NCBI RefSeq assembly: GCF_011926545.1
Contig: NZ_JAATIT010000001.1
Coordinates: 1,589,393-1,653,392, forward strand
Direction of reading: 5' to 3'
Source of the DNA: Sphingopyxis italica
GTDB taxonomy: Bacteria > Pseudomonadota > Alphaproteobacteria > Sphingomonadales > Sphingomonadaceae
Length of the DNA: 64,000 bases
The position numbers and the translations under genes are program-made. Position 1 is the first letter of the stretch; the number at the start of each line of letters is the position of its first letter. The notes under the pieces are model-generated. The model was given only the letters and a program-made list of their open reading frames with translations, was not told the origin of the DNA and did not search any database. Positions 7,969 to 16,486 of the stretch are shown here, piece after piece.

Positions 7969-8487
7969 ATGCGTCTCGCGTTCCTCATTCCCCCGATCAT
8001 GCTCCTCGCCGCCTGCGGGTCGGAGGAGAAGAAGGCCGGGGAGGGCACCGAAGTCTCGATCAACGCCGAGGGCGACGGCGGCGGCATCAAGATCCAGACC
8101 GGCAAGGATGGCGGCAAGATCCGCATCGGCGGCGATGGCGCCGCGATCAATATCGACGTCCCCGATTTCGTCGACCTCGACGTCGCGAGCGACTTCGACA
8201 TCGATGGGGTCAAGCTCTACCCCGGAAGCAACGTCACGACGGTCAACGTCGATGCGAGTGACAAGAATGGTGCCGACAAGGCGCGGGTCGAACTCGGCTT
8301 CACCTCGCCCGCCGCGCCCGCGAAAGCGGCCGACTGGATGGCCGGCGAATTTGCGAAGCAAGGCATCAAGGTCACGCGCACCGGCGACACGCTCGCGGGC
8401 AAGGACAAGGACGGCGCCGACTTCACGATCAAATTCGCCCCCGACGGCGCGAACGCCAAGGGTGAAGTGGTGATTACGAAGGTTTGA
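7969..8487 (+). CDS. Putative lipoprotein, 172 aa, acidic glycine-rich
   Basis: Short type II signal peptide MRLAFLIPPIMLLAAC with the lipidated Cys at residue 16, so it is an envelope lipoprotein. After it comes a glycine-rich stretch with repeated hydrophobic/charged beta-strand-like units (GGGIKIQ, GGKIRIGG, GAAINIDVPDFVDLDV), then a C-terminal domain (about 85-172) containing GADKARVELGF, AADWMAGEFAKQGIKV and DFTIKFAPDG. The ATG at 7969 was chosen over upstream starts because AAGGAG precedes it at correct spacing and the signal peptide begins there. I do not recognise a named family. The strong promoter with palindromic operator suggests induced rather than constant expression. Confidence 0.8.
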   Translation: MRLAFLIPPIMLLAACGSEEKKAGEGTEVSINAEGDGGGIKIQTGKDGGKIRIGGDGAAINIDVPDFVDLDVASDFDIDGVKLYPGSNVTTVNVDASDKNGADKARVELGFTSPAAPAKAADWMAGEFAKQGIKVTRTGDTLAGKDKDGADFTIKFAPDGANAKGEVVITKV

Positions 8488-8497
8488 CCCAAAAACC

Positions 8498-8615
8498 CGT
8501 TCGTCCTGAGGAGCCATTGAGCTTGTCGAAATGGCGTCTCGAAGGACGGTGGCGCGGCGTTGCGTCCTTCGAGACGGGCCTTCGCATCCGCTCAGTCCCT
8601 CCTCAGGACAAACGG
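8498..8615. repeat. Dispersed intergenic inverted repeat (CCGTTCGTCCTGAGG...CCTCAGGACAAACGG)
   Basis: About 118 bp with outer arms CGTTCGTCCTGAGG and CCTCAGGACAAACG and inner arms GTCTCGAAGGAC and GTCCTTCGAGAC. It lies between the convergent ends of the lipoprotein and ppc genes and could also act as a bidirectional terminator. Confidence 0.7.
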
Positions 8616-8625
8616 CTATGGTTGT

Positions 8626-11304
8626 TTACCCGCTATTCCTCAGCGCCGTCGCGATCGCGTTGATCGTCAGCTGGATGCCCTCGGCGATGCGCGGGTCGGT
8701 TTCGCCCGCGCGGTGGCGCTTCATCAGCTCGATCTGGAGCAGGTTCAGCGGCTCGATATAGGGCAGGCGCAGCCGGATCGACGCCTCGAGCGCCGGATTC
8801 TTCTCGAGCAACCGTGTCTGGCCCGTGATGTCGAGCAGCCCGTCATGCGCGCGGTTCCACCCGTCGCGGATGCGCGTGAAGATCGCATCATGCCCGTCGA
8901 TGCCGCCGGCGAGTTCGGCATAGCGCGCCGCGATGCCCATGTCGGATTTCGCGAGCACCATCTCCATATTGCCGAGCAAAGCCGCAAAGAACGGCCAGCC
9001 CGCCGCCATGTCTGAGAGAAGCGCCTTGTCCTCGAACGCCGCGAAACCCTCGCCCGTCCCGTACCAGCCGGGCAGCATCGCGCGCGACTGCGCCCAGCTG
9101 AACACCCAGGGGATCGCGCGCAGATCCTCGATCGCGCTCGACTTGGTGCGGCTCGACGGCCGCGACCCGATCTTGAGCCCCGCGATCTCGGCGATCGGCG
9201 TCATCGCGCGAAAGAAATCCTTGAACGCCGGCGTATCGTAGACCAGCCCGCGATAAGCGGCGAAGGCGCCATCGGACAGCTGGTCCATCGCGGTGGTATA
9301 GCGCGCCGCATCCTTGTCGCTCAGCGCCTCGGGCTCGAGGCTCGCGAGCAGGCTCGCCGACACCATCGCCTCGAGGTTCGTCGCCGCGCTGTCGACCGTG
9401 CCATATTTGGCGGCGATCACCTCGCCCTGTTCGGTGATGCGGATGCGCCCCTGCACCGTCCCCGCGGGCTGCGCGCGGATCGCGGCAAAGGCGCTGCCGC
9501 CGCCGCGCCCGACCGCGCCGCCGCGGCCGTGGAACAATTGCATCGCGGTGTCGGCCTCTTCGAACACCGGGGTCAGCGCCTGCGACGCCTGATGCAGCCC
9601 CCAGGTCGAAGTCAGGTAACCGCCGTCCTTGTTCGAATCCGAATAACCGATCATCACTTCCTGATGCCCGCGCTGGCCGATTTGGGGGCCGATTTCGGGC
9701 ATGGCGAAATAGCGCGCCATGATCGCGGGCGCGCGGTCGAGGTCGGCGATCGTCTCGAACAAGGGCACGACCATCAGGTTCGATTGGCCCGCCGCGTCGC
9801 CGCTGCGCCACAATCCCGCCTCGCGCGCGAGGACATGGACCTCGAGCAGGTCGGACAATTCCTGCGCCATGCTGATGATCCACTGGCAGATCGCATCCTC
9901 GCCCAGCCGCGCCCGCACATCGGCGGCAGCGTGGACGATCGCGAGTTCGCCCGCGGTCTCGTCGCTCCACTGGTGCCAAGGCGCGGCGAGCGGCCGGTCG
10001 CTCGCGAGCTCGGCGGTGAGCAGCGCGACCCGCTCCTCTTCGCCCAGCGCCAGATAGTCGGCGCACACGCCCGATACCGCCAGCAGCTCGGCGAGCACGC
10101 GCTCGTGCACCGCGCTATTCTGCCGCATGTCGAGCGTCGCGAGGTGAAAACCGAACACCTCGACCGCGCGGATCAGCCGCCCTAGCGCGCCGATGCCCGC
10201 GAACTGCCCCTTGCCGCTCGCCGACAGCCCGCCCGCGATGGTGACGAGGTCGCGGCGGAATTCGGCGGGGGTGGCATAGGCTTCGCCCTTCAGCGCGGCG
10301 GGGCGCGGGGGCGCCTTGCCGGCGATCGCCAGATATGTAGCCGACAGCCGTGCATAGATGCCCGACAGCGCGCGGCGATAGGGCTCGTCGCCGCGGCTCG
10401 GCGCGGTATCGCCGCTCGCCTCGGCGAGTTCCTTGACCGCTTGCGGCACCGACGCAAGGCTCGACGACACCGACAATTCGGCGCCGAGCGCGTGGACCTG
10501 ATCGATATAATGGCCGAGCACCGCCGCGGCGTTGCGCGCCGTCGCTTGTCGCAGCGTCTCGGCGGTGACGAAGGGATTGCCGTCGCGGTCGCCGCCGATC
10601 CAGCTGCCGACGCGCAGGAAGGGTGCGGGGCGCTGCCCCAGTTCCTTCTCCCAGCGCGCATAAAGCTTGGGCACCACGGGCAGGAAGACATCGCGCAAAT
10701 AGGTGAGCGCGTTGTCGATCTCGTCGGCGACGAACAATTTCTCGGTGCGCAGCGGGCGCGTTTGCCACAGCAGAACGACCTGCCGCCGGATCGCTTCCTC
10801 GATCACATCGCCCTCGGGGGTTTCGTCGAGCCCGGCGTCGCGCATCCGCATCAATTCGGCGACGCGGTTCTTGTGGTCGAGCACCGATTTGCGGCGCACC
10901 TCGGTCGGGTGCGCGGTGAGCACCGGCGCGACGAGCGAGGCGCCGAGCAGCGCCGCGATCGCGTCCTCATCGATCGCGTCGCCCTTCAGCTTCTCGATCG
11001 CCGCCGCGACCGTCGCCTCGGGCTCGGCCGCCACGCCCTGCCGGTCCTCGGCGAGATTCGCGAGCATCGAAAACAGCATGAAACCGCGCACGAAGGCGAT
11101 CGTGTCGTCGAGGCTCAGCGCATCGAGCCCCGGGTCGATCGCCTCCGCCCCCGCGATCCCGCGATGCCGGTCGACGCTGGACGAGCGGATATATTCGGTC
11201 TGACGGAACAATTTGTCGCCGCCATAGGCGCGGATGACGTCGCCGAGGATCCGCCCCAAATAGCGGATGTCGGGATTTTGCGAGATCTGGATAGGCGGGC
11301 CCAT
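8626..11304 (-). CDS. ppc: Phosphoenolpyruvate carboxylase, 892 aa
   Basis: Carboxylates PEP with bicarbonate to oxaloacetate, refilling the TCA cycle; cytosolic tetramer. Key family motifs are all present: VLTAHPTEVRRKS with the catalytic His, RVGSWIGGDRDGNPFV, IGYSDSNKDGGYLTS, FHGRGGAVGRGGGS, and the very C-terminal LRNSG that corresponds to the usual (R)NTG end. The length is typical for the family. I chose the ATG at 11304, which gives MGPPIQISQNPDIRYLGR; an in-frame ATG at 11349 would add a basic 15-residue extension that looks like upstream repeat DNA. Single-gene unit. Confidence 0.97.
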   Translation of the reverse strand: MGPPIQISQNPDIRYLGRILGDVIRAYGGDKLFRQTEYIRSSSVDRHRGIAGAEAIDPGLDALSLDDTIAFVRGFMLFSMLANLAEDRQGVAAEPEATVAAAIEKLKGDAIDEDAIAALLGASLVAPVLTAHPTEVRRKSVLDHKNRVAELMRMRDAGLDETPEGDVIEEAIRRQVVLLWQTRPLRTEKLFVADEIDNALTYLRDVFLPVVPKLYARWEKELGQRPAPFLRVGSWIGGDRDGNPFVTAETLRQATARNAAAVLGHYIDQVHALGAELSVSSSLASVPQAVKELAEASGDTAPSRGDEPYRRALSGIYARLSATYLAIAGKAPPRPAALKGEAYATPAEFRRDLVTIAGGLSASGKGQFAGIGALGRLIRAVEVFGFHLATLDMRQNSAVHERVLAELLAVSGVCADYLALGEEERVALLTAELASDRPLAAPWHQWSDETAGELAIVHAAADVRARLGEDAICQWIISMAQELSDLLEVHVLAREAGLWRSGDAAGQSNLMVVPLFETIADLDRAPAIMARYFAMPEIGPQIGQRGHQEVMIGYSDSNKDGGYLTSTWGLHQASQALTPVFEEADTAMQLFHGRGGAVGRGGGSAFAAIRAQPAGTVQGRIRITEQGEVIAAKYGTVDSAATNLEAMVSASLLASLEPEALSDKDAARYTTAMDQLSDGAFAAYRGLVYDTPAFKDFFRAMTPIAEIAGLKIGSRPSSRTKSSAIEDLRAIPWVFSWAQSRAMLPGWYGTGEGFAAFEDKALLSDMAAGWPFFAALLGNMEMVLAKSDMGIAARYAELAGGIDGHDAIFTRIRDGWNRAHDGLLDITGQTRLLEKNPALEASIRLRLPYIEPLNLLQIELMKRHRAGETDPRIAEGIQLTINAIATALRNSG

Positions 11305-11369
11305 GCGCCGTTTGCTGCACTTGCGAAGGCGCAGCGTCAAGCCGCGCATAGCTATGCGCCCTCCACCCC

Positions 11370-11447
11370 CGTCATCCCGGCGAAGGCCGGGATCTCGCCG
11401 GTGCGTCATGTTGCGAGGTCGAGATTCCGGCCTTCGCCGGAATGACG
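11370..11447. repeat. REP-type element (GTCATCCCGGCGAAGGCCGG)
   Basis: Facing copies CGTCATCCCGGCGAAGGCCG and its near-complement CCGGCCTTCGCCGGAATGAC around about 40 bp. It sits between ppc and the YbaY-like gene, both on the minus strand. Confidence 0.8.
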
Positions 11448-11458
11448 AACTGGGGGGA

Positions 11459-11872
11459 TCAGTTCGTCTTGACGAGGTTGAGCATGCCCATATCGACCGT
11501 CGAACCGCTTGTGAACGTAACGGAGTTGCGCGTGTCGGTGATGAACATCAGCTTGCCGTCGGCGCCGGTGATCCGCGCCGACACCGCATAGCTGTGGCGC
11601 GGGTCGAGGTCGGCGCGGTCGACCGTCAATGCGAAGGCAAAGGGAACCTGCTTGCCGCCGGCAGCGAAACGCTGGCTCGCAAGCGTCCGCGACGGCGCAT
11701 CGGCCAGGCTGACGTCGTCGAGCTTCACCTCGATCCGGGCGGTCGGCGGCAGCGCGATGCGCTCGCGATAGGTGACGCTGCCGGTGACGGCGATCGTCCG
11801 CTCGGCGGGCGCGGTGCTGGCGCAAGCGGAAAGGGCAAAAGCCGAAATCCCGAGGAAGATTGTGCGAACCAT
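11459..11872 (-). CDS. YbaY/YscW-family lipoprotein, 137 aa
   Basis: Small envelope lipoprotein. Signal peptide MVRTIFLGISAFALSAC with a lipobox LSAC and Cys at residue 17. The mature part matches the YbaY/YscW (type III secretion pilotin-like) beta-sandwich domain: VTGSVTYRERIALPPTARIEVKL at the start, PFAFALTVDRADLDPRHSYAVSA in the middle and GKLMFITDTRNSV near the end. In most bacteria these domains are housekeeping lipoproteins of unknown role; there is no secretion system nearby. Single gene between two repeat elements. Confidence 0.8.
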   Translation of the reverse strand: MVRTIFLGISAFALSACASTAPAERTIAVTGSVTYRERIALPPTARIEVKLDDVSLADAPSRTLASQRFAAGGKQVPFAFALTVDRADLDPRHSYAVSARITGADGKLMFITDTRNSVTFTSGSTVDMGMLNLVKTN

Positions 11873-12026
11873 TATACGTCTCCTTTAACGCCTCCGAAGT
11901 CAGAGGTTTACAGTGCGCAAACCGGTGATGGAAGGCCGCTATCGCTCGGTTGCCGCCGCTCGAAACGAACGGACCGTGAGGATCGCCGCAAACGACCGGA
12001 AGCTGCCGTCGCATTCCTTCTTACTT

Positions 12027-12105
12027 CGTCATTCCCGCGAAAGCGGGAACCCAGGGTGGGATCGGCCGACGCACGCTCCGGGTTCCCGCTTTCGCGGGAA
12101 TGACG
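12027..12105. repeat. REP-type element (CGTCATTCCCGCGAAAGCGG)
   Basis: Nearly perfect facing arms of TCATTCCCGCGAAAGCGGGA around about 35 bp. With the flanking DNA it makes up most of the 377-bp gap between the YbaY-like lipoprotein (start 11872) and entericidin (start 12250). I see no other gene in that gap. Confidence 0.85.
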
Positions 12106-12249
12106 CGAAAGAAATGCCGCTCATTGACGCCCTGGCGACCTTTTCGAACGCTTCGGCTGGCGGGACGCCGATGCAACGGAACGACCGTCGCGAGCAGCCG
12201 TTGTCGGAATCACTCAAGGGTGGTTCGCCCTCGCCGTCGGAGAGAGAAT

Positions 12250-12381
12250 ATGAAAAAGCTTTTTACAATTTTCGCAATTAGCGGCTCGCTGATCCTGTCT
12301 GCTTGCAACACGGTTGAAGGTGCAGGAAAAGACGTCGAATCCGCTGCGGACTGTGCTGATGGAGTCGAAGGCAACTGCTAA
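12250..12381 (+). CDS. Entericidin A/B family lipoprotein, 43 aa
   Basis: Tiny membrane lipoprotein: signal peptide MKKLFTIFAISGSLILSAC with the lipid-modified Cys at residue 19, followed by NTVEGAGKDVESAADC, the typical entericidin tail. Entericidins are bacteriolytic or envelope-stress lipopeptides linked to stationary phase. The ATG at 12250 follows GGAGAGAGAAT. No antidote partner gene (EcnA with EcnB) is seen; single copies are common in alphaproteobacteria. A strong hairpin at 12407-12435 follows. Confidence 0.9.
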   Translation: MKKLFTIFAISGSLILSACNTVEGAGKDVESAADCADGVEGNC

Positions 12382-12406
12382 TCGCAGTGCTGGCCCGGCC
12401 GTTTAA

Positions 12407-12435
12407 TCCTCCCTGTGGCGATGCCACGGGGAGGA
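12407..12435. terminator. Hairpin downstream of entericidin, possible terminator
   Basis: Stem TCCTCCCTGTGGC / GCCACGGGGAGGA with a 3-base loop, one mismatch, but no clear T-run. This is also a dispersed palindrome type in sphingomonads, so it may be a REP unit that doubles as terminator. The rest of the gap to 12562 shows no gene. Confidence 0.5.
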
Positions 12436-12561
12436 CGCGCCGCCGCGAAGCGGGGGTGAAGGGTCGGCGACGGTAGCGCCAAAGGCTCCGCCGTCTCGCT
12501 TTGCGTTGTCACCTCGCCATCGCTGCACCGCCAAGCTGCCCGGGCCAAATGCCGGTGCCGC

Positions 12562-13128
12562 CTACCCCTCCAGCTCGACATCCCAATAAAGCCAGTCGAT
12601 CCAGCTCGTGTGCAGATAGTTGGGCGGAAAAGCCCGGCCATTGTCCTGCAACTGCCAGCTCGTCGGGCGCCACGGCTGGCGATAGAGCGGCATCCGCGCC
12701 TGTTGCGGGGTGCGGCCCCCCTTCTTGAGATTGCACGGCGCGCAGGCGGTGGCGACATTCTCCCACGTCGTGCGTCCGCCCAGCCGGCGCGGCACGACAT
12801 GATCGAAGGTCAGGTCCTTGCCCGACCCGCAATATTGGCACGCGAAGCGGTCGCGCAGGAACAGGTTGAATCGCGTGAAGGCGGGATGCTCCGACGGCTT
12901 CACATATTGGCGCAGCGCAATGACGCTCGGGATCGCCATCGTTCGCGTCGGCGAGTGAATTTCGCGCTCGTAATTCTCGACGATGGTGACGCGGTCGAGG
13001 AATACCGCCTTCACCGCGGTCTGCCAGGGCCAGAGGCTCAGCGGATAATAGCTCAGCGGCGTATAATCGGCGTTGAGAACAAGCGCCGGACAGCTATCGG
13101 GATGCCGGGCAAGATCGGGATGGAACAT
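12562..13128 (-). CDS. HNH endonuclease family protein, 188 aa
   Basis: HNH nuclease with a zinc-bound beta-beta-alpha fold: zinc cysteines C97/C100 in FACQYCG and C129/C132 in ACAPCN, and the active-site DHVVPRRLGG (His110) with N124 in TWENVATAC. The N-terminal LVLNADYTPLSYYPLSLWPW is a conserved cap of a chromosomal HNH family found widely in proteobacteria and usually not linked to restriction modules. The start at 13128 (MFHPDLARHPD) was chosen because upstream codons are low-complexity leader. No methyltransferase is adjacent. Divergent from gluQRS. Confidence 0.88.
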   Translation of the reverse strand: MFHPDLARHPDSCPALVLNADYTPLSYYPLSLWPWQTAVKAVFLDRVTIVENYEREIHSPTRTMAIPSVIALRQYVKPSEHPAFTRFNLFLRDRFACQYCGSGKDLTFDHVVPRRLGGRTTWENVATACAPCNLKKGGRTPQQARMPLYRQPWRPTSWQLQDNGRAFPPNYLHTSWIDWLYWDVELEG

Positions 13129-13309
13129 GGCTAGGTAACGCTGCCCCCTTTGATCGCGGGATGGCGCGCCACTGCCGTTCCTGCATGACACCGTCATTAC
13201 ATGCCGCATCAGATTCTGACGTCAAGGGGCTTGTGCGCGCAAGATATGGAATGATTGCCTTTGACTCGCCACCGCATATGGATTCATGGGATCAGGTGAG
13301 GATCCTATC

Positions 13310-14161
13310 ATGTTGACGCGTTTCGCCCCCAGCCCGACCGGCGAGCTTCACCTCGGCCATGCCTATAGCGCGGTGCTCGCGCATGATGCTGCGCGCGGGG
13401 CGGGCGGGCGGTTTATGATCCGCATCGACGATATCGACGGCAGCCGTTCGCGGGAGGAATTTATCGGCGCGTCGCTCGCCGATCTGGCGTGGCTCGGCAT
13501 CGACTGGGACGGCGACCCGGTGCGCCAGTCGGCGCGGCTCGGCGCCTATGCCGCCGCACTCGACGATCTGCGATCGCGCGGCCTCGTCTATCCCTGCTTC
13601 TGCACCCGCGCCGACATCGCGGCCAGCCTGTCGGCGCCGCATGGTCCTTCGGGCGCCGTCTATCCCGGAACTTGCCGCGACCTGCCCGATGTGGATCGCG
13701 AACGGCGCATGGCGGCCGAACCGCATTGCTGGCGGCTCGACATGGCGCGCGCGGTCACGGAAACGGGCGAACTTGAATGGGAAGAAATGGGGCAGGGGCG
13801 CCGCATCGCCGACGGCCAAGCCCACGGCGATATCGTCCTCGCGCGCAAGGACGCGCCCGCCAGCTATCATCTCGCGAGCACGCTCGACGACGCCGCGATG
13901 GGCGCGACGCACGTCATCCGCGGCGCCGACCTGATCGCCTCGGCCGACGTCCATCGGCTGCTGCAGGCGCTGCTCGGTCTGCCGACGCCACTCTATCGTC
14001 ACCACGCGCTCGTCTGCGGCCCCGACGGCAAAAGACTCGCCAAGCGCGACACCGCCGCATCGCTCGCCTCGCTCCGCGCAGCCGGGATCGACGGCCGCGC
14101 GCTTGCCGCCGATCTCGCCGCCGACCGGCTTCCCACTGGCTATTCGCTCCGGAAGTCCTAA
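13310..14161 (+). CDS. gluQ: Glutamyl-Q tRNA(Asp) synthetase, 283 aa
   Basis: Truncated glutamyl-tRNA synthetase paralogue that attaches glutamate to the queuosine base at position 34 of tRNA(Asp). It has FAPSPTGELHLGHAYSA with the HLGH signature at residues 14-17, the zinc-ligand set CFC...YPGTC, the HVIRGADLIAS motif and a KMSKS-equivalent KRLAKRD. The anticodon-binding domain of true GluRS is absent, as expected for GluQRS. The ATG at 13310 is preceded by AGGTGAGG. The HIG1 gene follows by 9 bp. A VUT-type queuosine-precursor transporter lies at 21.6 kb, so both ends of the pathway are in this window. Confidence 0.93.
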   Translation: MLTRFAPSPTGELHLGHAYSAVLAHDAARGAGGRFMIRIDDIDGSRSREEFIGASLADLAWLGIDWDGDPVRQSARLGAYAAALDDLRSRGLVYPCFCTRADIAASLSAPHGPSGAVYPGTCRDLPDVDRERRMAAEPHCWRLDMARAVTETGELEWEEMGQGRRIADGQAHGDIVLARKDAPASYHLASTLDDAAMGATHVIRGADLIASADVHRLLQALLGLPTPLYRHHALVCGPDGKRLAKRDTAASLASLRAAGIDGRALAADLAADRLPTGYSLRKS

Positions 14162-14170
14162 ATAGGGAGT

Positions 14171-14395
14171 ATGGAAATCCTGCTCATCCTTGGCGTCGTG
14201 ATTGCCGCCGGCTTCGTCCTCTTCTCGCTCGCGCGGGGGCTCTTCTATTTCTCGCAAGGGCACAAGGCCCAGATCGAGGGCACCGTCCAGGAAAATCAGG
14301 TGATGCAAAACAAGATGATGATGGCCCGCGTGAAGTGGCAGGCGATCACGATCATCCTGCTCGTATTGATCGGTCTGCTCGCCGCCGGCAGCTGA
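14171..14395 (+). CDS. HIG1-domain twin transmembrane protein, 74 aa
   Basis: Small inner-membrane protein with two hydrophobic helices (about 2-25 and 55-73) joined by a polar loop SQGHKAQIEGTVQENQVMQN. The pattern matches alphaproteobacterial HIG1-domain proteins, relatives of mitochondrial Rcf1/HIGD factors that associate with respiratory complexes. It begins 9 bp after gluQRS. Confidence 0.85.
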   Translation: MEILLILGVVIAAGFVLFSLARGLFYFSQGHKAQIEGTVQENQVMQNKMMMARVKWQAITIILLVLIGLLAAGS

Positions 14396-14412
14396 TCGGA
14401 GCACTTCTTTTT

Positions 14413-14495
14413 CCGTTCGTGTCGAGCGAAGCCGAGACACCCATCGACGTAGCGCCTAGCCCGAGGGGCATCTCGACTTCGCTCGATGCGAACGG
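14413..14495. repeat. Dispersed inverted repeat (CCGTTCGTGTCGAGCGAAG)
   Basis: Facing arms CCGTTCGTGTCGAGCGAAGC and CTTCGCTCGATGCGAACGG around about 40 bp, typical of sphingomonad genomes. It separates the HIG1 gene from the adenosyltransferase gene. A partial copy occurs at 53878-53920. Confidence 0.75.
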
Positions 14496-14530
14496 AATAA
14501 AGCGATAATTCCAATTGCGGGTTGTCTGAT

Positions 14531-15112
14531 ATGGTCAAGCTCAACAAGATCTACACGCGCACCGGCGACGACGGCACCACCGGGCTCGTCGACGGCTCGC
14601 GGATCGCCAAGTCGGATGCGCTGATGGCGGCGATCGGCGACGTCGACGAAGCGAACAGCGCGATCGGTCTCGCGGCCGCCGCGCTCGATCCGGCGAGCGA
14701 CGAGGCGGCGATGCTGTCGCGGATCCAGAACGAGCTGTTCGATCTTGGCGCCGACCTTGCGACCCCGCCCGATATTCAGTTCGGTTTCGGCCCGCATGAG
14801 ATGGCGCTGCGGATCGTCCCGAGCCAGATCGCGCGGCTGGAGGATGAGATCGACGCGATGAATGCGGCGCTGGACGCGCTTCGCAGCTTCATCCTCCCCG
14901 GCGGCACCGAAGCCGCGGCGCGACTCCATCTCGCGCGTGCGATCACGCGCCGCGCCGAACGTGCGGCGGTCGCGGCGGGGGCGGCGCGCAAGCTCAACCC
15001 GCTCGCGCTCAATTATCTCAACCGCCTGTCGGACCATCTCTTCGTGCTCACGCGGCACGTAAACGCGGCCGCGGGCGGCGACATCCTCTGGAAACCCGGC
15101 GCGACGCGCTAG
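14531..15112 (+). CDS. Cob(I)yrinic acid a,c-diamide adenosyltransferase (PduO type), 193 aa
   Basis: Transfers the adenosyl group of ATP to cob(I)alamin, making coenzyme B12. It has the N-terminal ATP site KIYTRTGDDGTTGLVDG, the conserved AAIGDVDEANSAIG, FILPGGTEAAARLHLAR and RAITRRAER (active-site Arg region), and the trimer-type C-terminus LNYLNRLSDHLFVLTRHVN. The ATG at 14531 is favoured over an in-frame TTG three codons earlier because family members start MVKLNKIYTR. No B12 riboswitch or B12-dependent enzyme is visible nearby. Confidence 0.93.
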   Translation: MVKLNKIYTRTGDDGTTGLVDGSRIAKSDALMAAIGDVDEANSAIGLAAAALDPASDEAAMLSRIQNELFDLGADLATPPDIQFGFGPHEMALRIVPSQIARLEDEIDAMNAALDALRSFILPGGTEAAARLHLARAITRRAERAAVAAGAARKLNPLALNYLNRLSDHLFVLTRHVNAAAGGDILWKPGATR

Positions 15113-15145
15113 GAATCTCGTCGCACCTTGTTCCCTAAACGTTCT

Positions 15146-15215
15146 AGACAATCCCGCGCGCCGTAACCATAATCCGACGAACCGCGAAACCGAATCGCAC
15201 CCCGGGGGATTGTCT
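15146..15215 (+). promoter_or_regulatory. 10-bp inverted repeat in egtB leader, right arm over the ribosome site
   Basis: AGACAATCCC (15146-15155) and its exact complement GGGATTGTCT (15206-15215) are 50 bp apart; the right arm ends 4 bp before the egtB ATG and includes part of the GGGGGA ribosome site. It could be an operator pair or a long-range mRNA helix blocking translation. Function is inferred. Confidence 0.4.
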
Positions 15216-15219
15216 CGAC

Positions 15220-16485
15220 ATGGCCAGCCGCACCGATGCTTCGACCCGCGCCGATCCGATCGAGGCGTTGACCCGGCGCTTCGCCGCGACGCGGCGTCTC
15301 TCGCTCGATCTTGCGGCGACGCTCTCCGACGCCGACGCGAGCGCGCAGTCGATGCCCGACGCCTCGCCCGCCAAATGGCATCTCGCGCACACGACATGGT
15401 TTTTCGAAACCTTCGTCCTGCGCGATCATGTGCCGGGCTATGCGCTCTTCGACGCCCGCTATCCCTATCTCTTCAACTCATATTATGAGGCCGAGGGGCC
15501 GCGCCACGCGCGCCCGCGGCGCGGCCTGCTGACGCGCCCGTCGCTTGACGAAGTGCGGGTCTGGCGCGCGCATGTCGATGTTGCCGTGCAGACCGCGCTT
15601 CCCGATCTTCCACCCTCGGCCCGCGCCCTTGTCACCCTCGGCATTCATCACGAGCAGCAGCATCAGGAGTTGCTGCTCACCGACCTCAAGCATCTCTTTG
15701 CGCAGAACCCGCTCGGCCCCGCCGTGTGGGAAACGCCGATCACGAGTGAAGTTCGGCAGTTTTCCGCGATGAAATGGGTGAAGGGCGCCGAAGGCATCGT
15801 GGCGGTCGGCCATTGCGGCGACGGCTTCGCCTTCGATTGCGAGGGGCCGCGGCATGAGGTGCTGCTGGCGCCGCACGCGCTCGCCAGCCGCCCTGTGACC
15901 AATGGGGAGTGGCGCCAGTTCATCGACGACGGCGGCTATCACACCCCCTCGCTCTGGCTCAGCGACGGTTGGGCGTGGTTGCAGGCCGACAATATCAAGG
16001 CGCCCGCCTATTGGCGCGACGGCAAGCTTTTCACCCTGTCGGGCTGGCACGATATCGATCCCGCCGCACCCGTCACGCACATCAGCTTCTTCGAAGCCGA
16101 CGCCTTCGCCAGCTGGGCCGGCGCGCGCCTGCCGACCGAGCAGGAATGGGAAGCCGCGGCCGCCGCGCTCGACCCAGACGGCGGCCAGCAACTCGACGGC
16201 GCCGGGCCAGTTCAGCCCGCTCCTGTCACTGGTGGCACCGGCCTGGAACAGATGTTCGGCAGCGTGTGGGAATGGACCGGCAGCGCCTATCGCCCCTATC
16301 CCGGCTTCCGCGCCGCGCCGGGCGCGGTCGGCGAATATAATGGCAAGTTCATGAGCGGCCAGTTCGTGCTGCGCGGCGGCAGCTGCGCGACCCCGCGCGG
16401 CCATTGCCGCGCCTCCTACCGCAATTTCTTCTACCCCTACCAACGCTGGCAATTCACCGGCGTTCGCCTCGCGAAGGATCTTTGA
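15220..16485 (+). CDS. egtB: Ergothioneine biosynthesis protein EgtB, 421 aa
   Basis: Mononuclear non-haem iron sulfoxide synthase that joins a thiol donor (gamma-Glu-Cys or Cys) to trimethylhistidine using oxygen. The N-terminal DinB-like helical domain carries the iron ligands: a His in WHLAHTTWFFE (H54 or H57) and the H144-E-Q-Q-H148-Q-E motif in GIHHEQQHQELLLTDLKH. The C-terminal formylglycine-generating-enzyme fold includes FSAMKWVKGAEG, RLPTEQEWEAAA, FGSVWEWTGSAY and GGSCATPRGHCRASYRNFF ending in FTGVRLAKDL. egtD follows after 1 bp. No egtA, egtC or egtE is adjacent. Confidence 0.95.
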   Translation: MASRTDASTRADPIEALTRRFAATRRLSLDLAATLSDADASAQSMPDASPAKWHLAHTTWFFETFVLRDHVPGYALFDARYPYLFNSYYEAEGPRHARPRRGLLTRPSLDEVRVWRAHVDVAVQTALPDLPPSARALVTLGIHHEQQHQELLLTDLKHLFAQNPLGPAVWETPITSEVRQFSAMKWVKGAEGIVAVGHCGDGFAFDCEGPRHEVLLAPHALASRPVTNGEWRQFIDDGGYHTPSLWLSDGWAWLQADNIKAPAYWRDGKLFTLSGWHDIDPAAPVTHISFFEADAFASWAGARLPTEQEWEAAAAALDPDGGQQLDGAGPVQPAPVTGGTGLEQMFGSVWEWTGSAYRPYPGFRAAPGAVGEYNGKFMSGQFVLRGGSCATPRGHCRASYRNFFYPYQRWQFTGVRLAKDL

Positions 16486-16486
16486 C

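Noticed and set aside
11459..11872. Type III secretion pilotin
   Set aside because: The domain resembles YscW, but YbaY-type lipoproteins without secretion systems are common and no secretion gene is near.
12562..13128. Restriction-modification or defence role for the HNH nuclease
   Set aside because: No methyltransferase, helicase or defence neighbour; the sequence matches a widespread chromosomal HNH family next to housekeeping genes.
14400..15219. Cobalamin riboswitch before the adenosyltransferase gene
   Set aside because: The leader is a REP-type repeat plus about 35 bp; no B12-box-like GCCACTG and no space for the fold.
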